DNA of 64,000 nucleotides from Stomoxys calcitrans (GCF_963082655.1 NC_081555.1:175435896-175499895), one strand, 5' to 3'. Shown: positions 33,291 through 47,010, counted from the stretch's first letter. Notes: generated by a model not told the origin, from the letters alone. A program made the numbers and translations.

Positions 33291-34230
33291 TTGTTTTTAG
33301 GGAACATTTCATGGAAATTTTGTCTTTAAAGAAATTTTATGGAAATTTTGTGTTTAAAGAAAATTTAATGGAAATTTTGTCTTTTTGTCTTAAAAGAAAT
33401 TTTTTTTGAACATTTTGTCTTTAGAGAAAATTTTATGGAAATTTTTTCTTAGGAGTAAATTTCAAAGAGAAAATTTTTTGCAAATTTTGTCTTTTGAGCA
33501 AATTTCATGGACATTACGCCGTAAGAGGAAATTTCATTTCAATTTTGTCTTTGGAGAAAATTTTATGGAAATTTTGTCTTAAAAGACAATTTTATGAAAA
33601 TTTTGTCTTTAGAAAAAAATTTATGAAAATTTTGTCTTTTGAGAAAATTTTATGGAAATTTTTTCTTAAAAGAAAATTTTATGCAAATTTTGTCTTTTGA
33701 GCAAATCTCATGGACATTACGCCGTAGGAGGAAATTTCATGGATATTTTGTCTTTAGAGGAAATTCCATTAAAATTTTGTCTTTAGAGAAAAATGTACGC
33801 AAATTTTGTCTTTTGAGCAAATCTCATGAACATTACGCCGTAAGAGGAAATTTCATGGGTATTTTGTCTTTAGAAGAAATTTCTTTAAAATTTTGTCTTT
33901 AGAGAAAAATGCACGGAAATTTAGTCTTCAAAGAAAATTTCATGGAAATTTTGCTCCAGAAAAAAAATCATTGAAATTTTATCTTCAGAGGAAATTTCAT
34001 GGAAATTTAGTCTCTAAAGAAAATTCCATAAAAATTGTGTCTTCATAAAAAAATTTACGAAAATTTTGCCTTTCATGAAAATGTTGTGTGGAGAAAATTT
34101 CATAAAAAATTTGTTTAAAGAAAATTTTATGAAAATGTTGTCTTTCGAGTAAATTTCCTGCAAACTTTGTATTTTGAAAAAACTTTCAAGAATTTTTTTT
34201 TAGAAAATTTTTTAATTTTTTTCTTAAGGT
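33291..34230. repeat. 30-bp minisatellite with a higher-order insert
   Basis: Imperfect copies of GAAATTTTGTCTTTAGAGAA plus AATTTTATG repeat at about 30-bp spacing. A distinct variant, 'ggacattacgccgtaagagg', recurs near 33509, 33711 and 33827, marking a higher-order repeat. Because the unit is ten codons, plus-strand frames stay open (33494-33902), but no protein is implied. Confidence 0.93.
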
Positions 34231-35470
34231 TTACGACAAACCCCCCATCCTATGAAGAAGCCCATTAAAATGTTTAAATTATTTTGACAATTACTCTTTA
34301 TTGTCATCACCCAACTGACTACATTATAAATACTCCCCATGTGCACAATTTATCTATGCCATTTGCTTTTTTAAAGTTCAGTCAAATGGAACTCAAACAG
34401 ACTCTAAAACAGCATGGAAACTAAGAAAGAAAGAAAGAAAAAAAAGAAGACAATTTACAACTCTAATTCAAATTCGTAAACCAAGTGAATTGGGTTGATG
34501 CTTGTTTACATGCGAAATGCACCATAGCAAAGAGGGACGGACATATGGAAGAGGACAACTTGCAGCACAAGCCCCAAGTTGCAAAGAAACCAAGAGGAGC
34601 AACGTCAATAAACAGGATGTTCCAGTATTTTAAACATTTACCAAATAAACTTGAGCAACAACCAAAACTCCAGCTAAGAATTGCAAAAGCAGGCTCCAAC
34701 ATTCACTCACTCACTCACTAACTTCTGCCTATTTGGCAGAAGTTGGGAAAATTCAGCAGACAAATAGACCAAACGACTTTCACAGCTACATAGCATGGTT
34801 TAGTATGGAGTATAGAACAAACTCAAAAGCTTGTGCCCAAAGGACCATTACGACAGTGGGCCACTTGGACAGTTGTTGGAATCGTCGCATGTGGTCGCCA
34901 CCACAAAACTTCTATAAATGAATGACTCTATGCCAGGCGACTTGTCTTGTGGTTCTCCACTCCATCGTAGTCTTAGTTGGACTTAGTTGAAGTTGTTTGC
35001 AGCATCAAATGAATGGAATTAGAAATTCGTTTCGTTTCGGTACTTAATGGGAGATGGTATATGCCCACCATTTCAAGGGGTAAAGGACAATATGGACGGC
35101 ACAGATTTCCTGCCTGGATTTTGGTTGCAATCAAACTATGATAACATTTGACAAGCTTTGTTTCTTTTCTGCTCTCTCTCTCTCTCACGCCTAAATGTTT
35201 TACGTTTTTTGGTTGTTTGGAATGAGCCAAAGTCATGTCATCATTAAGAGAAGACATGCTGATATTCGTTGCTTCATTTTCCAATGAAAACGAGGACCAT
35301 TAAAACTTATGGAGTTCAATTAACTAAAAAACTAATGTGGTTGTTTTGAAAATTGTAAACTCATAATGACTTAAAATCTCCAAGTGCATATCTGCTGGTC
35401 TACAAAATTTTAAACTGAAAATGGATGTCTTATATTTTGTTTAAAAATGCCCTGGGTAATACAATGTGGC
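34231..35470. other. Non-coding DNA, no recognised features
   Basis: Overlapping frames on opposite strands at 34.46-34.72 kb show no domain. A (TC)n run lies near 35171-35186. No repeat family recognised. Confidence 0.45.
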
Positions 35471-36795
35471 TACAACTTTGAATACCCACCATTTCGGCAC
35501 ATATTGAAATTACACCCGAGATGGTGCCGAACTTGGAATACCCACCATCTCGGGTGTAATTTCGGCGACATCGGACAATAAATGCGCCTTTTATGGTCCC
35601 AAAACCTTAAACCGAGAGATCGGTCTACATGGCAGCTATATGCAAATCTGGACCGATCTGAGCCAAATTCTAGAAGAATGTCGAAGGGCCCAACGCAACT
35701 CACTGTCCCAAATTTTGGCGACATCAGACAATAAATGCGCCTTTTATGGGCCCAAAACCTTAAATCGAGAGATCGGTCTATATGGCAGCTATATTCAAAT
35801 CTGAACCGATCTGGGCCAAATTGAAGAATGAAGTCGAATGGCCCAACGCAACTCACTGTCATAAATTTTGGCGATATCGGACAATAAATGCTCCTTTTAT
35901 GGGCCCAAAAACTTAAATCGAGAGATCGATCAATATGGCAGCTATATCCAAATCTGGACCGAATTGAAGAATGAAATCGAAGGGCCTAACACAACTCACT
36001 GTCCCAAATTTCGGCGACATCAGACAATAAGTGCGCCTTTTATGGGCACAAAACCTCAAATCTAGAGATCGGTCTATATGGCAGCTATATCCAAATCCGG
36101 ACCGATCTGTGCCATATTGCAGAAGTATGTTGAGGGGCTTAACCTAACTCACTGTCCCGAATTTCAGCAAAATCGGACAATAAATGCGCCTTATATGGGC
36201 CTAAAATCTCAAATCGAGAGATCGGTTTATGTGGCAGCTTTATCCAAATCTGAACCGATCTGGACCAAATAGAAGAAGGATTTCGAAGGGCTTCTTACAA
36301 CTCAATGTCCCAAATTTTGGCAAAATCGGAGAGTAAATGCACCTTTTATGGGCGCAAGACCTTAAATCGAGAGATCAGTATATATGGCAGCTATATTTAA
36401 ATCTTGGCCGATCTGGGCCCAATTGAAGTAGGAGGGGCCTAACATAACTCTATATCCCAAATTTCAGCAAAATCGGATAATATATGTGGCCTTAGACCCT
36501 AAATCGGAGGATCGGTCTATATAGCAGCTATATTCAAATCTGAACCGATCTTGGCCAAATTGAAGTAGGATGTCAAGGGGCCTTACATAAATCACTGTCC
36601 CAATTTTCAGCAAAATTGAATAATAAATGTGGCTTTTATGGGCCTAAGACCCTAAATCGGCGGATCGGTCTATATGGGTGCTATATCAAGATATAATTCG
36701 ATGTAGCCCATCTTCGAACTTAACCTGTTTATGGACAAAAAGAGAATCTGTGCAAAGTTTCAGCTCAATGAGCGGCAACAATATAAGGCCAACGG
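35471..36795 (-). mobile_element. DINE-1-like element, 152-bp monomer family
   Basis: About eight units at roughly 152-bp spacing carry 'tatatggcagctatat', 'gaccgatctgggccaaat', 'gaagggcctaac' and 'caactcactgtccc'. On the minus strand the 5'-side boundary sequence (36700-36790) matches that of the element ending at 43282 ('tttgtccataaacaggttaa'). The left end has a duplicated 'gaatacccaccat' terminal segment and a strong hairpin. The frames inside units are by-products. Confidence 0.85.
35507..35562. other. 19-bp perfect hairpin at the element's end
   Basis: AAATTACACCCGAGATGGT (35507-35525) is the exact reverse complement of 35544-35562, with an 18-base loop. It seems to come from an inverted duplication of the element's terminal region. 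Confidence 0.95.
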
Positions 36796-36799
36796 CAAT

Positions 36800-37364
36800 A
36801 ATAAAAGATGGCCCTGATTTTTCAGCTCCGAAGGCCCAGCAACCGAGGACGTAAGCTCCGACCCTCTTAATCCTCTTGTGTGCCGAAATCCTCGCAGGGA
36901 TATATTTACTGCCCCATCTATCTGTGAAGAAATTTAGGCCGTTCTAGTCTCATTCAAAAACTCCAAATCAGCCGGCCCTGATAATATACCTGAACTGTTG
37001 CGGTATGGGGCATACAGCTCAAGCGATCACCCCAATAATCCCGGAGGCCTGGGATACAAACGCTGTCCCCACGGAATGGAAGAATAGGATCATGGCCACA
37101 ATCCCAAACGCTGACCTCAACCAGTGTAAAAACTGGAGGGGGATTGCATTGCTAAACGCAACGAACACCTGCACTACGTTCTTGAGCCGACCCCTTTAAC
37201 TTTAATCATTGAACAGTCTGCAGAACTTAATACACACCTCTACCCTTTATTCATCGACTTCGAGGGTACTTCTGACACAATTTCGCCAATTTCAATGCGG
37301 AGCACGCTGTTGAATAAGGGGGCATCAGCTGTTTGTAACATCTCGAAATATGCATCTAAGACCA
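36800..37364 (+). pseudogene. RTE-like reverse transcriptase, first part
   Basis: Plus-strand frames read SDPLNPLVCRNPRRDIF, KNSKSAGPDNIPELL, EAWDTNAVPTEWKNRIMATI, CKNWRGIALLN, and then LYPLFIDFEGTSDTI. The last aligns with RT motif A (FIDFExAFDTI), but part of that motif has changed. Frameshifts occur near 37190 and elsewhere. The frame stops at VCNISKYASK, where the DINE-like element begins, and resumes at 38156. The RTE-like assignment comes from remembered motif order. Confidence 0.87.
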
Positions 37365-38155
37365 CATAAAGTCCGTCCGTCTGTCGAAAGCACGCTAACT
37401 TTTAAAGGAGTAAAGTTAAAAATTTTCTTAAAATTTTCCACAAATACATCTAATTAATGTTGGTCGGTTGGGATTATAAATGGGCCAAATCGGTCCATGT
37501 TTTGATATAGCTGCCTTATAAACCGATCTTAGGTCTTGACTTCTTGATCCTCTAGAGGGCGCAATTCCCATCCGATTTGGCTGAAATTTTGCAAGTAGTG
37601 TTTTGATATCACTTCCAACAACTGTGCAAAGTATGGTTAAAATCGGTTCATAATCTGATATAGCTGCCATATAAACCGATCTTGGATCTTAATTTATTGA
37701 GCCGCTAGAGGGCGCAATTCTCATCCGATTTGGCTAAAATTTTGCATGAGGTGTTTTTATATGACTTCCAAAAACTTTAATGAGTATGGCGCAAATAGGT
37801 GCATAACCTGATATAACTGCCATATAAAATGATCTGGGATCTTGACTTCTTGAGCCACTAGAGAGTGCAATTCTCATCCGAATTGGCACACATACGTGTG
37901 CAAAATATACGTGTGCAATAAGGTCCGAATCTATCAATAGTTTCGTACAGCTCCCATATAGACCGATCTCCCGATTTTGCTTCTTGAGCCCCGAATCGGA
38001 CTATAACTTGATATAGCTCCTCCTCCTCCGTCCTTATTCATTATTCTTTGTTTGCCTAAAAAGAGATACTGTGCTAAGAATTCGACAGATGCGATCCATG
38101 GTGGAGGGTATATAAGATTCGGCCCGGCCGAACTTAGCACGCTTTTACTTGTTTA
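37365..38155 (+). mobile_element. DINE-1-like element splitting the RTE-like gene
   Basis: The 5' part has the GTCY tract 'gtccgtccgtctgtcgaaag'. The body has four or so 156-bp-family monomers. The 3' end reads 'gtggagggtatataagat', then the hairpin TTCGGCCCGGCCGAA, then 'cttagcacgcttttacttg' and TTT. This terminal hairpin followed by a T-rich end is the DINE-1/Helentron 3' structure. RT coding resumes directly after it. Confidence 0.88.
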
Positions 38156-38310
38156 ATTTTATTAGACTCCGCATTAGACGCAACCATTGCTGTGGCATAT
38201 GCTGGGGTATTAACGACTTCCTCGAAGACATCGACTACGCGGATGATATATGCCTCTTTGCGCATCGCACTCTACTCTCAAACAACTTAAATTAAAGGTT
38301 AATTTTGTTA
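38156..38310 (+). pseudogene. RTE-like reverse transcriptase, second part
   Basis: Continuous plus-strand reading gives FLEDIDYADDICLFAH, containing the YADD catalytic box of reverse transcriptase with both aspartates intact. It lies downstream of the motif A piece at 37.25 kb; the DINE-like element sits between, and the motif B region was lost. Confidence 0.88.
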
Positions 38311-38378
38311 CAATTGCTCTACATGTCCGTTTGAGTGATTTTTTTGGTGGAACGTTCCCAAATTAGCTTGGCTCCGAT

Positions 38379-40481
<2,103 letters not shown>

Positions 40482-41935
40482 TTAAATTTTAACCATTGGG
40501 TAAATGTAGGGTATCCAGTGATGGCTACCATGCTTAGTTAGATCCGAATCGGACCATTATGTTTATTTAACTTACAGTGTATATAGGATTTTATAGGCCA
40601 ATTTTTCAATCCTTCCTTATAAAAATGCTTACCTGAAATTAAAATAAATACCAATCATTAAATTTGTCTTTTCATCTCTTTAATTAATTTGTTTTTTTTT
40701 TTTCAAAATACATATTTCATATGTGAATTTAGTTGTGTTTTTTTTTTTTTTTTTTTTTTTGAAGATCAAAAAATTTTGTTTTTCATTACAACTTTTTTTA
40801 ACCATAATTTTCACACCCTCCCTCCTATTGGAGTACTAGTTCATGCTATTTTTGTGCTGTTGATGATGACTATTGTGACTGAGATTGGACCGAAAGAAAT
40901 TAAATGAATGTAAATGAACAAACAAGCAGATATACGATTTACATTTTTCGCCACATCACAAGAGAAGGGAAAAGGATGCGTGTGCATGTGCGAGATGGTG
41001 ATGGTGATGATGAGGTGGCGATGGGAGCTGGAGGTTCGGCATAACAAGTTAATGCCCATAATTTAAAATGGTAAAAGTTGCTTGGAATTGTGTCAGGCAC
41101 AAGACAAGTCAAAACACACATACTGCTGAAATTGTAGATGACTCGAACATTAAACATTAATTATTCGATTTTGTGAAGCACAAAGAACATAGGAGACAGA
41201 GAGGGAGAATTAGAAAAACCTCAAAAACGGAATTGGAACTTTTGAACAGATACAGATTTTGCTGAAAGGAAATTAAATGGGGTAGACAGGCAAAAGTAGG
41301 TTGTACCAGCACACAAAGCAAGCATAAACCTAAAAAGTCCCAAATGCCACCTTGATAGGAGCGAGCAACTACCTTTCCTATGACTTGACATTTTGTTCTT
41401 GTACAACTTGCAGGCTAACCAGCCATCAATTTTGCAAATCTCCATTAGAATTGTCATCTATAATTTGTTGATTTCTGCCAGATATGTAAGCTTTATCTTT
41501 GGGATAATTGCAAACACCATGCACACATAATTTGAAAGCATTGCAAACGATAATCGTTAGTAATGTCAAATTAACATGTGCTTTCTCTGTTAACAGCATT
41601 CGTTTTGAAATCAAAATGCATATAAGATATATTAACCATACTTTGGTCTGAATAAGAAGTTCGAGAGGCACCTCTTGGCAGACAAAATTCATGTTCCATC
41701 ATTTATGAAGCTTTCGAATGGTTCTGTGTTGAAACTGGTATAAGCAAATCTAAGATATGACTGAGTGATTTAAGTGATTTTTTGTTTGGATTCAAGAAGT
41801 AACTGGAATAAGAAAGCTGGGGGTCCTTCCCCGAAAAACCTTTAAGCGGGCATGTAGACAGACTAGGACGATATGAATCCCAAATGAAAGGAAAGGAAGG
41901 GGTATATGTGTAAACGACCTTTCATCAAAATCCGG
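40482..41935. other. Non-coding DNA with poly(T) tracts
   Basis: A 20+ T-run lies at about 40739-40760. Small frames on the minus strand at 40.84-41.69 kb have no recognised domain. A short GACTCAAATG-family remnant occurs at about 41840-41900. Otherwise it looks like unique DNA. Confidence 0.45.
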
Positions 41936-41939
41936 TTAA

Positions 41940-43282
41940 AATTGCATACCTTATGTCCCATGGCAGCTATATCGAAATATGTTCCGATTTGGACCAAATA
42001 CTAATAAGTACAAGTCATTGTTCAATTGTGTACAACAAAATATTGGCCTTTTTAGTAGCTATATCTAAAAATAAACCGATCTGAACCATATACAACATGG
42101 ATGTCGAAAAGCCTAACATAAGTCACTCTGTCAAATCTCAGTTAAATCGGATTATAAATGCGCCTTTTTTGGGGCCAAGACTTTAAATCGAGATATCGGT
42201 CTATATGGCAGTTATATCCCAATATGGACCGATCTGAGCCAAATTGAAGAAGTATGTCGAAAGGCCTAACGCAACTCACTGTCCCAAATTTTGGCAACAA
42301 CGGACAATAAATGCGATTTTTATGACCCCAAAACCTAAAACCGAGAGATCGGCCTATATTGCAGCTATATCCAAATCTGGTCCGATCTGTGCCATATTGC
42401 AGAAGTATGTCAAGGGGCTTAACTCAACTCACTGTCTTAATTTCAGCAAAATCGGATAATAAATGTGGCTATTATGGGCCTAAGACCCCAAATCGGAGGA
42501 TCGGTCTATATGGCAGCTATAACCAAATCAGGATCGATCCGGGTCAAATTAAAGAAGGACATCGAAGAGCCTAACACAACTCACTGTCCAAAATTCCAGC
42601 AAAATCGGATAATAAATGTGGCTTGTATGGACCTAAGACCCTAAATCGGAGGATCGGTCTATATGGCAGCTATATTCCAATCTGGACCGATCTGGGTCAA
42701 ATTGAAGAAGGATGTCGAAGGGCCTAACACAACTCACTGTCCCAAATTTTGGCAAAATCGGATAATCAATGTGGCTTGTATGGGCCTAAGACCTTTAATC
42801 GGAGGATCGGTCTATATGGACAAAACAAGAATCTGTGCAAAGTTTCAATATCTCTATTTTTAAAGACTGTAGCGTGATTTCAACAGACAGACGGACAGAC
42901 GGACGGACATGTCTAGATCGTCTTACATTGTTACGCTGATCAAGAATATATATATTGGGTTGCCCAAAAAGTAATTGCGGATTTTTTTAAAAGAAAGTAA
43001 ATGCATTTTTAATAAAACTTAGAATGAACTTTAATCAAATATACTTTTTTTACACTTTTTTCTAAAGCAAGCTAAAAGTAACAGCTGATAACTGACAGAA
43101 GAAAGAATGCAATTACAGAGTCACAAGCTGTGAAAAAATTTGTCAATGCCGACTATATGAAAAATCCGCAATTACTTTTTGGGCAACCCAATACTTTATA
43201 GGGTCATAAATGGATATTTCGATGTGCTGCAAACGGAATGACAAAATGAATATACCCCCATCCTTCGGTGGTGGGTATAAAA
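41940..43282 (-). mobile_element. DINE-1-like element (152-bp monomer family), 5' end intact
   Basis: Reading the minus strand from 43282: 'tttatacccaccaccgaagg', 'atgggggtatattcattttg', 'accctataaagtat', [MITE], 'atatatattcttgatcagcg', the GTCY tract (about 42885-42910), then six or so monomers. This is the INE-1/DINE-1 5' order. The 3' hairpin end is missing, so the element is truncated on the left. Confidence 0.9.
42955..43191. mobile_element. Mariner-type MITE, copy C, inside the DINE-like element
   Basis: It has perfect terminal TTGGGTTGCCCAAAAAGTAA and its reverse complement, with TA duplicated at 42953-42954 and 43192-43193. Removing it and one TA restores the expected 'atatatatactttatagggtc' join, written here only in part. 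Confidence 0.96.
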
Positions 43283-43304
43283 AGTAACCACGAAAAATAA
43301 ATTC

Positions 43305-43660
43305 TAAGTTAGGAATCCCGTACTACTTACAAAATCCTTAATTATTTTCCATACCACGCCCCTAAGTTGGTTTAAGTCTTGTATTGTGTCTCCACCTAAG
43401 TATCGGCGTCTGTTAGCCGTAAAAGCCGGGTAATGACATTGGAAATGCTTCAACGTCTCATCATCTTCCCTACACATCCTCGTAGTTCTATGTGTCCCGT
43501 TATGATACCGAAAGCCATACTGAGCTCAATCTCACTTCCTTTCAGTAATAGCCTCGTATTCTCCCGATCTGGATCTCCCTATAGGATTTTCGATGTCCTA
43601 CCAACCGTTTCACTGTTCCATGCATTGTTGTATGGTACGGAGATGTTTCGTCAACGGTCA
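43305..43660 (-). pseudogene. Non-LTR element fragment (family 1), RNase H C-terminal side
   Basis: The minus strand aligns to 60300-60660. Shared landmarks are 'gaggctattactgaaaggaa', 'ggtatcataacgggacacat' and a run corresponding to 'gagacacaat'. About 70 bp between 'actacgag' and 'gtagggaagatg' is deleted. Broken frames give FGIITGHIELRG. It ends where the fold-back element region begins. Confidence 0.8.
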
Positions 43661-43735
43661 CACCTATAACCGTGTTTATATCGACATTGACCCAATTCGA
43701 AGTCAAGAAAACCGAAAAGTATTGAGAGTGAACAT

Positions 43736-44544
43736 AAATTCCGAATTGAACTAGTGGAGACAAAAACCACTGACTTAGCAGTCCTCTGTTACTGGCATTA
43801 GCAAAACACTGATACGCAATTTTGCACGCAATTATTTAATTAAAAAAATATATATTTGTCATTGAAAAGTTAATTTAAAACAACACAAAAAAGCAAAAAA
43901 AAAAGATCTAGAAAATAATATGGTGATCAAACGACAGCTTAGGAAGCCTAATGTCAAAACCTTTACTTTTTAGTTTTTTTGGGTATTTTTTTCAAGTTTT
44001 TGCCACATATTCTATAGTTGGAGGATTATTTGGAAAATTTGGGTATATGCTTAAGAAACTAGGCTTCCTAAGCTGTCGTTTAACGCCGGTCTCATCGCCT
44101 TACTATTTTCCTTTTTCACACAGTGGTTCACGCAAACTTGACTTTTCGAGTCTTTGGGTAATTTTGTCAAGTTTTTGTCAAAAATTCTATAGTGAGACGA
44201 TTATTTGGAAAATGAAGGTATATGCATAAGAAACTAGGCTTCCTAAGCTGTCGTTTGATGCCGGTCTCATCGACTTACTACTTCCCATTTTTGCACAGTG
44301 GACCAATCAATTTTACAATCGTCTTTATCTTGCTAGTACACCTTGCGGATATTGATGGAACCAAATTTTAATGTTGGATCACCTTATTATTTTCCAGACT
44401 TTTTTTTGCTTTTTTGTGTTTGAAATTAACTTTTCATGAACAAATATATATATATATTTTTTTTTTGAAGTTAATTAATTGCGTGCAAAATTGCATAACA
44501 GTGTTCTGCTAATGCCAGTGGTTTGTGTCTCCACTTCAGAATTT
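43736..44544. mobile_element. 0.8-kb fold-back element with internal tandem repeats
   Basis: The arms, about 43736-43928 and 44377-44544, are inverted copies sharing 'gtggagacaaaaaccactg' (as reverse complement on the right), 'gcaattttgcacgcaatta' and 'aaagttaatttaaaacaaca' with mismatches. The 450-bp centre has two 176-bp-spaced copies of a unit containing AGGCTTCCTAAGCTGTCGTT, and a third copy of that motif inverted at 43930-43949. No coding is visible. Superfamily unknown. Confidence 0.85.
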
Positions 44545-44559
44545 ATCATCACACACATT

Positions 44560-45600
44560 GCAAAGTATTGGATCTCTAGGCTCGCCCTTGGTCTAAGATC
44601 CCAAAATAGGGCTGCTTGTTTAAGTGTATCCTTCAATGCATATCGAAACTCGGCTGTTTCCAATTTTGCCAATAGCTTCCTAGTTTCCGATGTTTCTCTA
44701 GCTCGGAATTTTGTTTATTATCGGTCGCACCGGTTACCGCTTTGGTTCAAGACACTGAACTACAGCGGCTTCCTTACGAACAACCTTACGTAAATCTCGA
44801 AATACGTCTTTTTGGCTTCTTTTCCTATCAGCGGGATAATGTTTTGGTCTTCGTCTTCCTGATGGATTGCACCGCTACATCAGTTATCCCAGGGTTTACA
44901 TTCTGTCTGAGATTTTCGGGCACGTCGGCGTAATTGTAGCACTTTGCTGGTTCGATTATAATAGCATTAGATCGCTTTATTGGATGTTTGGGGCATTATG
45001 TTTACTTCTCGGCCCTTTCCTTCGCCTTTTTTGTGCCGTGGGTAACTTGACATCCCCCGCCCGCCTTCTGTTTGTCACATTTGTCGGGTTATTCCCTGAT
45101 CGGCTCGGTCCATTGACGAAGCTTCTTTCTCATCTGTCAGATTTGTCCTGCTTGCTTCTCTTTCCGACTCGCCTGTCTTCAAATGTCTCCGATAGATTCC
45201 GATGACATCCAGGAGTTCCTCTAGCTAGGAAAATTTGTTTTAAAAGTGCATGCCGATTTCTCTGTCTATCAATGGGCACACTCATCCTTCTGAGTCGTTT
45301 TGTCTGAGTCTCCTACCTAGCAGAGCTTCTCGATATGATAGCTTTATCCGATATATAAATGGCAAAATTGCTAATTTTGGGCTGACATTCACCTATAATG
45401 TGGAGCCGTTATCTGTGACTGCAAAGGTATATGCCCTCTATGTAGACCCCGAGGGTCCTTTTTCATGCAGTGAGGTCCATCCGATGGTTGTCACAAGGCC
45501 TTATGAGTACTTGTGTTGAGAGAAGGATCGAGCAGAAATCTGGTTATTCTATCAAAAGAATCTACATTACCAAATCAATTGTTGGCAACGGTGACATTAG
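44560..45600 (+). pseudogene. Unidentified degenerate coding-like region
   Basis: This kilobase is less AT-rich and has several plus-strand frames that seem to continue one another across frameshifts: SVSFNAYRNSAVSNFANSF (about 44625-44680), SPIDSDDIQEFL and LGKFVLKVHADFSVYQ (about 45187-45265), SINGHTHPSESF, then RYDSFIRYINGKIANFGLTF and YALYVDPEGPFSCSEVHPM (about 45325-45485). This pattern suggests a decayed single protein. I do not recognise the family; a transposon-encoded ORF1 or gag-like protein is one guess. Unlike most of the window it is not covered by a repeat I can identify internally. Confidence 0.4.
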
Positions 45601-45779
45601 CCTGAAAGCCATTTTTTAGGGATGACGCTTACCACTAGTCAAATAACAGAGCTTACAATCAAACAGGGATCTGCATGTGTGGTCCAATGTACCACCCAAC
45701 TTATAGCTTGCATACTCATCGCAAGACCATTCCCTAAGGGAGTCTATAGGAGCATCATTTCGGGACAGGCGTGCTTAAC

Positions 45780-45869
45780 TTCGAACCAAACTCCGATTCC
45801 CGCTCAATAGTCCGACTCCGATTTCGACTCCGGCCTAAAACCTTGACTAGGTTCGACTCCGCAGTCCTG
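45780..45869. repeat. GACTCC-rich dispersed repeat, copy 1
   Basis: A run of GACTCC-like hexamers ('ccgactccgatttcgactcc') in a longer sequence ending 'gactccgcagtcctg'. The reverse complement of 50631-50755 follows it closely, so this is a dispersed element rather than a simple microsatellite. Confidence 0.8.
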
Positions 45870-45879
45870 ATGCGTAGAC

Positions 45880-46430
45880 AACTTGCAGCTCCCATTCGCC
45901 ATGTCGAGAAGACTTCGTCGGATAAAAATGCCTTCTTGTAGCATGAATTTAGTCTACGTAACTTGTGGTGGGGAATTGTTTACTCTTCGCAGCTGGTCCA
46001 ACAATAGTTCGAACAGCTAACCACCTGCTGACCCCGGTGGTAGCCTGAGATTAACTCTACCTGTACAATGATCATGACCAGGCACGGGATAACTATAACC
46101 AACACACAGACAGGAACTGAAAGCTCCGATCTGTGTGATGTTCTTCTTTGTCACTTGAAGTTCAGCTGCAATCAACAGGGCGCGTCCACAGGGTTCGAAT
46201 GATGAAATACTCCATACGGAGTAACTGCAAATGCAGTCGCGGACAATTTGCGGTGTCGAAAGGAAAGTCTCGGTGAGAGGCCGGTCGGCGCCGGCTCTTG
46301 CATGAATACTGAGTGCCTATTTGAATGATCGATATGACAAGGCGAGTAATGGGCGCCTTTAAATAGCCAATGGCCATCATGTTTTCGCTTACTCACCTAT
46401 AGGAGCCTCCACAAATAGACATGTGGTTAC
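45880..46430. repeat. GC-richer dispersed repeat of unknown class
   Basis: It contains 'aggcacgggataactataac', 'gatctgtgtgatgttcttct', 'gtctcggtgagaggccggtc' and ends in 'ggttactacaacaac'. A shortened relative of its start lies at 3605-3700. The A/C-rich end resembles a retroposon tail. Small minus-strand frames carry no domain. Confidence 0.55.
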
Positions 46431-46559
46431 TACAACAACGATTACGACGTAATGGAATTAGAGTATCTGATATAAAAATGTGAGACTAAGTGAAGTAGTA
46501 GATCTCGGAAGATGGGTGTATAGACTTAAGCGAACATTTGTTTACACTTTTATGTTAAG

Positions 46560-47010
46560 AAAATACAAATTTCTATAGACCAAATTCAGATGAGGCAATC
46601 TGGGGGAACGCCCCACCCGAACGGGCATGTGGGCCGATAAGGACAATATGGATCTCAAATGAAAGGCATTTGAGAGTTAAATACGAATAAGGTATGCCAA
46701 GTTGCTGCCAAGTGCCTGGACACCGCCCCACACCCACACAACCCCCAAAGGGACATATAGGTTGACCAGGGCAATATGGGACTCAAATGAAGGAATTGTG
46801 AGAGTAGGCACAAATCATACATCTAAATTAGGATTAAAGAGTGGAAGCCGCCTACGCCTCGAAAACACGGACAAACTGACATGAAGGCTCATCGGGACAA
46901 CATGGGACTCAAATGAAAGTTTTTGAGCTTAGAGTACAAACCTTACCTTAAATTATAGGACATGTATATGAAAATTTACATCCAGTACTCCAAACAAATT
47001 AAGAAAATGT
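46560..47010. repeat. GGGACTCAAATGAAAGG-family units
   Basis: Three copies of 'aatatggga(c/t)ctcaaatgaa' at about 46648, 46770 and 46899, each with 'gggcatgtgg' or 'gggacatat' just upstream. Same family as 52-54 kb and 59-64 kb. Confidence 0.75.

Noticed and set aside
34463..34721. Overlapping frames of 78-79 codons on both strands
   Set aside because: No domain on either strand, and open reading on both strands over the same DNA is a composition effect.
46162..46396. Two overlapping minus-strand frames of 72-74 codons
   Set aside because: Inside a dispersed repeat with a diverged copy at 3605-3700; no domain.
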